A stretch of 64,000 nt of DNA, taken from the NCBI RefSeq assembly GCF_046097095.1, contig NZ_CP175698.1, forward strand, positions 2,976,001-3,040,000, written 5' to 3'. This DNA is from Natrinema sp046097095. Lineage in GTDB: Archaea; Halobacteriota; Halobacteria; Halobacteriales; Natrialbaceae. A program made the position numbers and the translations under genes. This document shows, piece after piece, positions 24,799-32,525 of this stretch (position 1 is the stretch's first letter; every line of letters begins with the position of its first letter). A model generated the notes under the pieces. It was not told the DNA's origin and ran no database searches. It saw only the letters and a list, made by a program, of their open reading frames with translations.

Positions 24799-26145
24799 CT
24801 ATTCGTCGACGAGCGCTCGCTCTACGTACTTCGTCGTGTGCTCGTTGGCCACGAAGCCGTCGTCCTCGAGCAGCCGTCGGTGGAAGGGGATCGTCGTCGG
24901 AATCCCCTCGATCGTCGTTTCGTCGAGCGCGCGCTTCCCGCGGGCGATCACTTCGTCCCTATCCTGCCCGGTGACGATCAGCTTGCCGAACATCGAGTCG
25001 TAGAAGGGGGCGATCGAGTCGCCCTCGTCGACGCCGTCGTCGACGCGGACACCGATGCCACGCGGCGGTTCGTACGCCGAGAGCGTCCCCGGAATCGGCG
25101 TGAAGTCGTTGTCGGGGTCTTCTGCGTTGAGGCGGAACTCCATGGCAGCGCCCCGCGGTTCGATCTCGTCTTGTGAAAACGACAGCTCTTCGCCGGCGGC
25201 GACTCGAAGCTGCCACTTGACCAGGTCGATATCGGTGAGTTCCTCCGTCACGGTGTGTTCGACCTGAATCCGCGCGTTGACTTCGATGAAGTAGAACTCG
25301 CCGTCCTCATAGAGGAACTCGACCGTCCCGGCGTTGACGTAGTCCGCCGTCGCTGCGCCGCGACGGGCGGCCGCACAGATCTCGTCGCGCGTCTCGTCGT
25401 CTAGTACCGGCGAAGGAGACTCTTCGACGAGCTTCTGTTGACGGCGCTGAATGGTGCAATCCCGTTCGCCGAGGTGCCGGACGTTCCCGTGTTCGTCGCC
25501 GATAATCTGGACTTCGATGTGGCGTGGCTCTTCGAGGAACCGCTCGAGGTAGACGTTCGGATTGTCGAAGTACGCGTCCCCCTCTCGGATCGCCTCCTGC
25601 AGTTTCGATTCGATCTCGTCGGGGTCGCGAACGATCTTGAGTCCGCGACCGCCGCCGCCGCCGTCGGCCTTGATGGCGACGGGATAGCCGTGCTCTTCGG
25701 CGAACGCCTCGACTTCCTCTGGTGACGTCACCGGCTCGGTCGTTCCCGGGACGATGGGGACATCCGCGTCCGCCATGATCTTGCGCGCTTCGGTCTTCTC
25801 GCCGAAGTCGGCCATCACGTCGCTCGGTGGTCCGATCCACGTGAACTCGCTGTTCTCGACGTTGGCTGCGAACGACTCGTTCTCCGCGAGGAACCCATAT
25901 CCCGGGTGAATCGCATCTGCGTCGGCCGCTCGCGCGGCCTCGAGGAGCGCCTCCTGATTCAGGTAACTCTCTTTGGCCTTCGAAGGTCCGATGTGGTACG
26001 CCTCGTCGGCCAGACGGACGTGTTTGGCGTCCTCGTCCGTGTCGCTGTAGACGGCCACCGCGTCGATACCCAGCTCTTTACACGACTGGATGATTCGAAC
26101 GGCGATCTCCTCGCGGTTCGCGACTAGGACTTTTTCGAACATCAT
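24799..26145 (-). CDS. Biotin carboxylase
   Basis: A 448-residue ATP-grasp enzyme that carboxylates biotin on a carrier protein using bicarbonate and ATP. Landmarks are VLVANREEIAVRI, IHPGYGFLAEN, the glycine-rich KADGGGGGRGLKIV, the HLGERDCTIQRRQQKLVEE block and the catalytic EVNARIQVEHTVTE (usually EMNTRLQVEHPVTE). The length matches a stand-alone AccC-type protein, with no fused carrier domain. The only carrier gene in view is at 23753, converging on it. A TATA-like GATAAATC (plus strand 26170-26177) sits about 29 nt from the ATG, so it is probably leaderless. A GGACTG motif lies further upstream. Confidence 0.94.
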   Translation of the reverse strand: MMFEKVLVANREEIAVRIIQSCKELGIDAVAVYSDTDEDAKHVRLADEAYHIGPSKAKESYLNQEALLEAARAADADAIHPGYGFLAENESFAANVENSEFTWIGPPSDVMADFGEKTEARKIMADADVPIVPGTTEPVTSPEEVEAFAEEHGYPVAIKADGGGGGRGLKIVRDPDEIESKLQEAIREGDAYFDNPNVYLERFLEEPRHIEVQIIGDEHGNVRHLGERDCTIQRRQQKLVEESPSPVLDDETRDEICAAARRGAATADYVNAGTVEFLYEDGEFYFIEVNARIQVEHTVTEELTDIDLVKWQLRVAAGEELSFSQDEIEPRGAAMEFRLNAEDPDNDFTPIPGTLSAYEPPRGIGVRVDDGVDEGDSIAPFYDSMFGKLIVTGQDRDEVIARGKRALDETTIEGIPTTIPFHRRLLEDDGFVANEHTTKYVERALVDE

Positions 26146-26190
26146 GTAGAATAGTGCTGTTCATTAGCAGATAAATCTACCTTTACCCAA

Positions 26191-26210
26191 TTTGTTGGAC
26201 TGTATTCATA
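26191..26210. promoter_or_regulatory. Candidate operator upstream of biotin carboxylase
   Basis: The plus-strand sequence TTTGTTGGACTGTATTCATA lies just upstream of the biotin carboxylase promoter. GGACTG(A/T)ATTC is shared with the region before the carrier gene, and ATTCATAG with the region before pxpB. Confidence 0.4.
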
Positions 26211-26310
26211 GCCGGGCGTGCCGGTCGGGTCGCCTCGAAGCGGCAGCCGTCGAGGTCACTGCGCGTCGGTCATATCGCAACCGCTCGCAGCGTCGATCGT
26301 GATCGGCCCG

Positions 26311-27645
26311 TCAGGCGATCGCATCGAGGGCCGTCCGAAGGCCGTCGACGGCTCGCTCGAGTTGGTCGCGCGAGATGGTCAGCGGCGGCTGGAAGCGCAT
26401 GACGTTCTTGTAGTAGCCGCCGACGCCCATCACGACGCTCGACTCGTCGCGGAGATGGTCGGCCACGGCCGACGCGAGCTCGGCGTCTGGTCGCGGTGCG
26501 ACGTTCTGCGGTCCGGTCGTGCCCGGTTCGACGAGTTCGACGCCCCACATCAACCCGAGGCCGCGCGTCTGGCCGACAACCGCGTACTCGTCTTCGAGCG
26601 CGGCGAGTTCGGACTCGAGCCACTCGCCTTGCTCGCGGGTGTTGTCGACGATGCCGTCCTGCAGTTCGTCGATCGTCGCCAGCGCGGCGGCGCAGGCGAC
26701 GGGGTTCCCGCCGAACGTCGAGAGGTGATCGCCCGACTCGAAGGCGTCCGCGATCTCTGCGGACGCGGTGAAGGCACCGAGTGGCAGGCCGTTTGCAATC
26801 CCCTTCGCCTGCGTCATGATGTCCGGTTCGACGTCGAAGTGCTCGCTGGCGAACAGTTCGCCGGTGCGGCCGTACCCGGTCTGGACTTCGTCGGCGATAA
26901 GCAACGCGCCGTGATCGTGGGCAATCTCCTGGACGCGCTCGAGCCACCCCGTCGGCGGAACGACGATCCCAGCCTCGCCCATGACCGGTTCGACGACGAC
27001 CGCTGCGAGATCCCCGCTCGTGTGCGAGCCGATGACCCGCTCGAGTTCGTCGGCGCAACTGGCATCGCACCGATCGCCGTCACAGCGCGGACACCGGTAG
27101 CCGTAGGGCGGTGTGGCGTGGGCGACGTCGTTGAGCGTCGGGGCCATGCCCTGCTTGTAGGACTTGTTCCCCGTCAGCGCGAGACTGCCGAGGGTGCGGC
27201 CGTGAAACCCCATCTCGAGGGCAATGACTTCCTTCGAACCGGTGTACTTGCGTGCGAGTTTGATTGCGCCCTCGACCGCTTCCGTCCCGGAGTTACAGAA
27301 GAAGCTCTTCTGTAACTCACCCGGCGTCACGTCCGCGATCAGTTCGGCGAGGTCGGCGACCGGCTCGTTCGGGTGGACGTACGAACAGCCGTGGACGAAC
27401 TCGTCGAGTTGCTCTTTCGCGGCGTCGACGACCGCTTCGTTTCCGTGCCCGGCGTTCGTCACCGAGATTCCGGAGAATACGTCGAGGTACTCGTTTCCGT
27501 CGACGTCCTCGAGCGTACATCCCGAGGCCCGTTTGACGGGGACGTTGAGCGATTTCCAGATGGGCATGACGTGGTCATCGTAGGTCGATACCACGGACGC
27601 GTTCGACTCGCGGTCGGCGGACGACCCGGACCGATGTTCGGACAT
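26311..27645 (-). CDS. Class III (omega-amino acid/4-aminobutyrate type) aminotransferase
   Basis: A 444-residue PLP enzyme of the class III family that includes GABA, beta-alanine and ornithine aminotransferases. The cofactor Asp is in IADEVQTGYGRTG (Asp252) and the catalytic lysine in TQAKGIANGLPLG (Lys281); FCNSGTEAVEGAIKLARKYT and FHGRTLGSLALTGNK are the PLP-phosphate region. A cysteine insert at residues 185-197 (CPRCDGDRCDASC) could bind metal. The ATG at 27645 has a TATA-like box at 27671-27682. Its placement beside the lactam-opening genes suggests it deaminates the amino acid produced. Confidence 0.9.
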   Translation of the reverse strand: MSEHRSGSSADRESNASVVSTYDDHVMPIWKSLNVPVKRASGCTLEDVDGNEYLDVFSGISVTNAGHGNEAVVDAAKEQLDEFVHGCSYVHPNEPVADLAELIADVTPGELQKSFFCNSGTEAVEGAIKLARKYTGSKEVIALEMGFHGRTLGSLALTGNKSYKQGMAPTLNDVAHATPPYGYRCPRCDGDRCDASCADELERVIGSHTSGDLAAVVVEPVMGEAGIVVPPTGWLERVQEIAHDHGALLIADEVQTGYGRTGELFASEHFDVEPDIMTQAKGIANGLPLGAFTASAEIADAFESGDHLSTFGGNPVACAAALATIDELQDGIVDNTREQGEWLESELAALEDEYAVVGQTRGLGLMWGVELVEPGTTGPQNVAPRPDAELASAVADHLRDESSVVMGVGGYYKNVMRFQPPLTISRDQLERAVDGLRTALDAIA

Positions 27646-27657
27646 ACTGTGTATCTC

Positions 27658-27699
27658 TGGACCATGTCCTATTAAAATATAGTATTTGGGACTATGTAC
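27658..27699. promoter_or_regulatory. Promoter/operator region of the aminotransferase
   Basis: It contains the inverted repeat GGAC-cat-GTCC (27659-27669), an AT-rich TATA-like stretch (27671-27682) and TTTGGGACT (27685-27693). The GGAC cores recur in front of the other genes in the cluster. Confidence 0.4.
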
Positions 27700-27835
27700 G
27701 ACAGATCGCAGCCACCGGTCGGTCGAGCGCCTCGAGCCGTCGGGGCTCGATGAGAGCCGGATTGAATACAACGCTCGGTCGGTCGTTGGGCTCTGGTTCG
27801 AATGTTGTTTATCCGCGTGGTCCGTCGTGCCGGCC

Positions 27836-28327
27836 ATGGACGAGCGAAATATTCGTATTCTGCAGGCCGTCGCGGAACTCGGAACGGGGAGCCCGGACGA
27901 AATCTCGGAACACACCGACATTCCGAAGTCGACCGTCCACTACCGGCTGACGAAACTCAAGGAAGACGGCGTCGTGATCAACGATCTGTTCGACGTCGAC
28001 CTCGAGAAACTCGGGCTCGAACTGACGGTCATCTCGGAAGTCATCGCGGAGTACGACAACAAATACCACGAGGAAGTCGGGGAGAAGCTCACCAATATCG
28101 AAGGCGTCAATCAGGTCTACTTCACGATGGGCGACACCGATTTCATCGTCATCGCCCACCTCTCCGACCGCGAGATGGTCCACCGCCTTATCAGCGATTA
28201 CGAGGAAATCGACGAGGTCGTCCGGACGAGTTCGCAGTTCGTCGTCGAGACCGTCAAGGACGAACCGCATCCGCTGAACGACTTCGAGTTAGAGACGCTG
28301 CTCGAGACCATCGAGCGCGGGGAGTGA
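27836..28327 (+). CDS. Lrp/AsnC-family transcriptional regulator
   Basis: A 163-residue protein. Residues 1-60 are a winged helix (NIRILQAVAELGTGSPDEIS, then the recognition helix PKSTVHYRLTKLKEDG). Residues 65-150 are the ligand-binding RAM/AsnC-C domain with the VNQVYFTMGDTDFIVIAHLS strand pair. Such proteins assemble as octamers and sense amino acids. Its position between the divergent aminotransferase and the APC permease makes it the likely regulator of the lactam cluster. Start ATG 27836 has TTGTTTAT about 27 nt upstream, hence a leaderless transcript. Confidence 0.88.
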   Translation: MDERNIRILQAVAELGTGSPDEISEHTDIPKSTVHYRLTKLKEDGVVINDLFDVDLEKLGLELTVISEVIAEYDNKYHEEVGEKLTNIEGVNQVYFTMGDTDFIVIAHLSDREMVHRLISDYEEIDEVVRTSSQFVVETVKDEPHPLNDFELETLLETIERGE

Positions 28328-28639
28328 CTGCACCGATAGTCGGCGCAGACGGGACGAGCGAAACACCGTACGGGCGTTGCGATCGGTGATCCATCCTCGC
28401 CCGGCGACACGACAGTGGACAGTCGCACGATCCGTCCGAGAGCCCGCCATATAGTAGAGCCGGATGGTCTCACTCTGACCTGTGCGATCGTCCACTGTCA
28501 ATTCACCATTCAGTATGAATCAGCTACGGTGTGTCTGTGGGCACCGTTCGATTAGCACGCTATCTGCGAACCATCTCGGTTCGGATTCCGCGCCGGCACG
28601 CAACCATCTCGGGCAACGGAGATCGTAGTGGGAACGTCG
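28328..28639. other. Intergenic region between Lrp and permease 3' ends
   Basis: No supportable gene. It holds an inverted repeat described separately (28411-28499) and the two convergent 3' ends. The rest shows nothing recognisable. Confidence 0.5.
28411..28499. repeat. Inverted repeat with 18-nt arms, MITE-like or terminator structure
   Basis: The left arm GACAGTGGACAGTCGCAC (28411-28428) and right arm (28482-28499) pair at 16 of 18 positions, with perfect 10-bp outer ends, around a 53-nt centre. No clear target duplication is visible. It could be a small non-autonomous element or a stem shared by two convergent transcripts. Confidence 0.5.
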
Positions 28640-30037
28640 CTACTCGAGTTGGTCCGTATCCAGATCCGTCACGTCAACGTCCGATTCGGTCGACGAGACG
28701 CTGTACAGAGCGACGCCCAGAAGGGCCCAGAAGAGGACGATACCCCACTCGTAGGGCCAGACGAGCGCCGACGGGCCGCCCGGCAGGTAGAGACCGATGA
28801 ACCCGAGTGTCAGGACGAGTGCGACGGTTCCGAACGCGTACCCGTACGGGAGCTTCAGCGGACGATCCAGTTCGGGTTCGCGACGGCGCAACACGAAGAA
28901 GGAGACGACCACGAAGAACCACGCGACGACGAGTCCGAGACCGGCGGCGTTGACGACCCAGACCAGCATCTGTTCGCCGAACAGCGGGGCAAAGACTGAG
29001 AGCCCGCCGATAAGGACGACGGCCGTCGAGGGCGTGTTGTATTTGGGGTGAAGCGTGTCGATTCGTTCGGGAAGCATTCCAGAGTCGGCGAGCGCGAAGA
29101 CGGCGCGACTGGCCCCGAGCAGGAAAGAGTTCCAACTCGTTAGGATACCCGCGATACCGGCCAGTGCCATGATGCGGCCGATCAGTTGGCTGTTAAAGAT
29201 TGCTTCCATGGCCTTGGCGGCTGGGAGCGAGCTGTCGGCGAGTTCAGCGCCGGGCATCGCCTGTCCGGATGCCCAGATGACCGCAATGTAGAACAGTGCG
29301 GCCAGCGTCACCGACGCCGGGATAAGCAGTCCGATGAACCGCGGCGGAACGTCGGCTTCCTCCGCCGACTGCGGAATGACGTCAAACCCGACGAACATGA
29401 ACGGCGTCATGATCGCGACCGTCGCGACGCCGGTCGCGCCGACGTCCGACAGCGGCGGATGGGGCTGGGACTGGCCGTTGAGCAGGGCCCCAGCGACGAG
29501 CGTAACCCCAGCCAACCCGATCACCAGTGCAAGGATCGTCTGGAACTGCGCCGCGGGTTTCACACCGCGATAGTTCAGCGCCGTCATGACGACCGCTCCA
29601 AGTCCGCCAACGAGTACCCAAGACGCGTACACCGGCTCACCGGCGATCGTCCAGAGTTCGATCATATTGAACCCCGGCACGACGTAGGCCAGCGCAGACG
29701 GCAGCGCGATGACCTCGAAGACGACGACGCCGACGTATCCAAGCACTAACGACCACGTGCAGATGAACGAGCCGACCGGCCCGAGCGCTCGGTGGCTGTA
29801 CACGTGTTCGCCGCCGACGAACGGCAGCGCAGAGGCGAGTTCGCCGTAGATCAGCCCGACGATACAAACCATAATCGCGCCTGCGACGAAGCCGAGTACG
29901 GAGCCAGCGACGCCTGCTTCGTCGATCCAGTACCCCGTCTGGATGATCCATCCCCAGCCGATCATCGCGCCGAACGCGAGCACAAAGAGATCTCTCTTCG
30001 TCAGTATCCGCTCAAACGATCTGGTGTCTTCTACCAT
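28640..30037 (-). CDS. APC-superfamily amino acid permease
   Basis: A 465-residue membrane transporter with about twelve helices. The first helix carries the APC signature GAMIGWGWIIQTG, and helix 6 includes MFVGFDVIPQSAEEAD. The extracytoplasmic and cytoplasmic loops are short and acidic, and the C-terminus is an Asp/Ser-rich tail. Family members import amino acids, GABA or polyamines by proton or sodium symport or by exchange. The position next to Lrp, aminotransferase and lactam-opening genes points to uptake of the pathway substrate or product. ATG 30037 is preferred over GTG 30046. A TTAAACTTAA box lies about 33 nt upstream. Confidence 0.9.
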   Translation of the reverse strand: MVEDTRSFERILTKRDLFVLAFGAMIGWGWIIQTGYWIDEAGVAGSVLGFVAGAIMVCIVGLIYGELASALPFVGGEHVYSHRALGPVGSFICTWSLVLGYVGVVVFEVIALPSALAYVVPGFNMIELWTIAGEPVYASWVLVGGLGAVVMTALNYRGVKPAAQFQTILALVIGLAGVTLVAGALLNGQSQPHPPLSDVGATGVATVAIMTPFMFVGFDVIPQSAEEADVPPRFIGLLIPASVTLAALFYIAVIWASGQAMPGAELADSSLPAAKAMEAIFNSQLIGRIMALAGIAGILTSWNSFLLGASRAVFALADSGMLPERIDTLHPKYNTPSTAVVLIGGLSVFAPLFGEQMLVWVVNAAGLGLVVAWFFVVVSFFVLRRREPELDRPLKLPYGYAFGTVALVLTLGFIGLYLPGGPSALVWPYEWGIVLFWALLGVALYSVSSTESDVDVTDLDTDQLE

Positions 30038-30413
30038 ACCACGCACTGTCGTATGATGGGTGTTAAGTTTAACTGAAAGGGCGATATGTGGGCTCCAGTC
30101 CTAGACGCCCTCTATTAATTGAACAGGATACAAAACCTCCCATAGAGAGCGCAGGACGACGAGGCGCGGCGAACCGTCGTCTCAAGCCGGGCGTCGACTG
30201 GGCCGATCCGGTATCGATCGGTTTCCGCGATGAAGGTGTTCACAGACGGTCCTTACTGTGCATAGCATCCTCCTACTCCCCGAGTACGACGCTCATATAT
30301 AGAATGTAGTACCCGGAACCCAGTTCCGATGACAAGTATTGGAAGACGACAATCGTCGTCACAAACCAGTTGTACCGTCGATAGCACGGCCGTCGAAATC
30401 GAAGGTGGTGGCC
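30038..30413. other. Intergenic region with permease and glycoprotein promoters
   Basis: It contains the permease promoter (TTAAACTTAA on the minus strand near 30062-30072, with GGACTG on that strand near 30096-30101) and, rightward, CATAGCATCC (30261-30270) and the TATA-like CATATATAG (30293-30301). An upstream ORF at 30329 is listed separately. Nothing else is recognisable. Confidence 0.5.
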
Positions 30414-30421
30414 ATGGATAG
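30329..30421 (+). CDS. Candidate leaderless upstream ORF before the surface glycoprotein
   Basis: A 30-codon frame starting MTSIGRRQSSSQ. The TATA-like ATATATAG (30294-30301) lies about 30 nt before its ATG, so the transcript would start at or near this codon. It ends in a TAG that overlaps the main ATG (30414). A GGTGGT stretch shortly before 30414 could act as a ribosome site. Coupled reading is inferred; the peptide itself may have no function. Confidence 0.3.
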   Translation: MTSIGRRQSSSQTSCTVDSTAVEIEGGGHG

Positions 30422-31364
30422 GCGATGGAGACCGTACCTAATCAGTGGGCAGCGACTCCTCACGCTCGGGATCGGACTGATCGTCGTCGTCAGTCTCGTC
30501 GTGGCGAGCACCGCTGGGACGGTCGCACAAGCATCGAACAACTCCGTCTCGGAACGGGCCTACCTCGAGCCAGTGCCGGAGCCGGGCGATCTGCACTTCG
30601 AGGCGAAGGCCGACGACGGGAGCTGGGTGAGCTACGAGAACCCGCGCGACGAGTACCGCAGTCCGTACCTCGGGGGCGGCTCCGGAAAGATCTGCGTCAC
30701 GCTGGTCAATGAAAACGGCGAGCCGGTCATCGGCGAGTCAGTGCCGAACACGTCCGTCACGATCCCGACCGGCGGGGCGACGACGTGGCACTCCGAGGCC
30801 GATCCAATGACCGTGACGTTCCCGATGAACGACCACTACGAGTTCCCGCTCGACGGCGATCAGTTCGGGACCAGTCCGGACATCGCCCAAGGCGACGGCT
30901 ACCTGGACTCCCACTGCATCGAGTTCCACGGCAATCCCGAGAATGCGACCCTCACCTACGGCAAAGCACAGCTCAGCGGCCAGTACGCCGACCGAATCGA
31001 CGTCGTCGGTTACATCCAGCAGACGCCCGCGGGCGATGGCTGGAACACCGATATCGATCCGATCGCCGCCGCAGAGCCCTACGAAGCGGCCGGCGGCGGC
31101 TGGACCTACAACGCGGCCGAGAATTCGACCCACGGTCAAGTGGACGTCATCCTCCAACTCGACGCGCCGGCCGACGAACGCTTCGAGCCTCCGAACGCGT
31201 CCAACGGAACGGAGAACGGCTCGACCGCCCCATCAGACGGAACGGACGAGACCACCGATAAGAGCGAGTCCGGCTCCGACGGCGGGAACGAGATGCCCGG
31301 CTTCGGCGTGCTCGTTGCCGGCGTCGCCCTCTCGGTCGCGATTCTCGCCCGCGTCCGAGACTGA
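30414..31364 (+). CDS. Secreted surface glycoprotein with PGF-CTERM-like anchor
   Basis: A 316-residue secreted protein. Residues 1-42 are a Sec signal (GQRLLTLGIGLIVVVSLVVA then a TVAQAS cleavage-like site). The body is a beta-rich domain with several N-glycosylation sequons (NNS, NTS, NAT, NST, NAS) and two cysteines that could pair. The C-terminus has a Thr/Ser/Asp-rich linker followed by EMPGFGVLVAGVALSVAILARVRD-like anchor (residues about 293-316): PGF, a hydrophobic span and a basic end, the archaeosortase-target layout. Its binding partner is unknown. Confidence 0.8.
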   Translation: MDRRWRPYLISGQRLLTLGIGLIVVVSLVVASTAGTVAQASNNSVSERAYLEPVPEPGDLHFEAKADDGSWVSYENPRDEYRSPYLGGGSGKICVTLVNENGEPVIGESVPNTSVTIPTGGATTWHSEADPMTVTFPMNDHYEFPLDGDQFGTSPDIAQGDGYLDSHCIEFHGNPENATLTYGKAQLSGQYADRIDVVGYIQQTPAGDGWNTDIDPIAAAEPYEAAGGGWTYNAAENSTHGQVDVILQLDAPADERFEPPNASNGTENGSTAPSDGTDETTDKSESGSDGGNEMPGFGVLVAGVALSVAILARVRD

Positions 31365-31785
31365 CCCGTGAAAACGAGCGACCGGTGTGCGCTCGTCCAC
31401 CCACCTCGAGTTGCATCCGTGGTCGCTGGCAGCCGCGGCTCACCGTGAGGAGAGATACGAGACGAAAGACAGGGAATGGCTACACCCCACGTGTAGCCGA
31501 GGAACCATGGAGTTCCGTGTGTGACGGGGACGCGAAACGACTGGGGTGACCAGTCGACAGACTGTCGTACTCCCGTCTATCTGATTATTCGACTGAATCA
31601 CAATAATACTGCTGGCCGTTCAGCGCGGGTATTGCCGAAATCGGCTGTCAGAGACGGCGTGCGGCCACATTGGTTCGTCATACCATATCATTTGATGATT
31701 TCTGCTCGCCTCCCGTCGGAACATGGGTAGGTATCCGCCAGCGGAACCAATTACATTTTGACGGTCGCCGCCTGATCTCCGGGAA
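31365..31785. other. Intergenic region with a run of hairpins
   Basis: No convincing gene. It holds hairpins at 31478-31498 (perfect 8-bp stem GGCTACAC/GTGTAGCC), about 31502-31517 (GGAAC/GTTCC) and about 31551-31564 (CAGTC/GACTG). An AT-rich part further right may be the promoter of the small gene at 31786. The hairpin run is treated as a possible structured RNA in the findings. Confidence 0.4.
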
Positions 31786-32013
31786 ATGACGAATACGAAC
31801 GACTCGGACGAGGACGGCCCGCGCGTTCCGGTCGTCTGTCCCGCCTGCGAAACGACGTCCCGCGTCCCGCTATCGGACGTCGCCGACGCGATCGACCGAC
31901 ACAACGATCGGCTTCACGACGGAGACGACATCGCCGAGGTCGACCCCGATGTCGCCGACCAAATCGCGGATCTCGTCGCGACCGAACTCGGCCTGCTCGA
32001 CGACGAGACGTAA
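31786..32013 (+). CDS. Small haloarchaeal protein with CPxC motif
   Basis: A 75-residue acidic protein with a VVCPACETTSRVPL segment near the N-terminus and a helical remainder (DVADAIDRHNDRLHDGD). Only one CxxC pair is present, so a complete zinc ribbon would need dimerisation. Similar small proteins are widespread and uncharacterised in haloarchaea. It probably has its own promoter. Confidence 0.65.
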   Translation: MTNTNDSDEDGPRVPVVCPACETTSRVPLSDVADAIDRHNDRLHDGDDIAEVDPDVADQIADLVATELGLLDDET

Positions 32014-32173
32014 CCGGACGCGGACGGGCGACGGTCCATCCCTCGCCGAGACGACCGTCTCGAGCCGGTAACGATGCGAACGTTCGCGTCGACTGCGGCG
32101 CACCAACCGGCCGTAGCCGGCTTTCGCATCGAGAGCGACAAACGTTCCTTCCCGGAGCGCAACGAATCCGTCA

Positions 32174-32524
32174 ATGGACGACTCCACGACCAACCCCGAT
32201 TCCGACTCGGAACCGGAGCCGGACAGCGAAGCCGACTTCGATGCCGACACGGAACTCAAGGATGAAGAGACCGACGCCGAGTGGATGCATCCTGCGGACA
32301 AGCCGATCCTCGAGTTGTTCCACTCCGACGAGGAGATCTTCGAACCCTCGCATATCGAAGCGGAGGGGCTCTGCCGGGGGAACTACGCGGCCTTTCGCTG
32401 CCGCGAGATGACCAAGTACGGGCTGCTCGAGAAGCTCATGCCCGGCGTCTACGAACTGTCCGACGCGGGCGAGCGGTACCTCGACGGCGAACTCGATCCC
32501 AGCGAACTCGAGCCCGACAAATAG
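32174..32524 (+). CDS. Winged-helix DNA-binding protein (PhiH1-repressor-like)
   Basis: A 116-residue protein. After a 37-residue acidic disordered start, residues about 38-105 form a winged helix: MHPADKPILELFHSDEE, FEPSHIEAEGLCRGNYAAF, then CREMTKYGLLEKLMPGVYEL. It ends with an acidic tail. The layout matches the haloarchaeal PhiH1-like group, whose targets are generally unknown. It is convergent with the helicase gene, with only one base between the stops. Confidence 0.75.
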   Translation: MDDSTTNPDSDSEPEPDSEADFDADTELKDEETDAEWMHPADKPILELFHSDEEIFEPSHIEAEGLCRGNYAAFRCREMTKYGLLEKLMPGVYELSDAGERYLDGELDPSELEPDK

Positions 32525-32525
32525 C

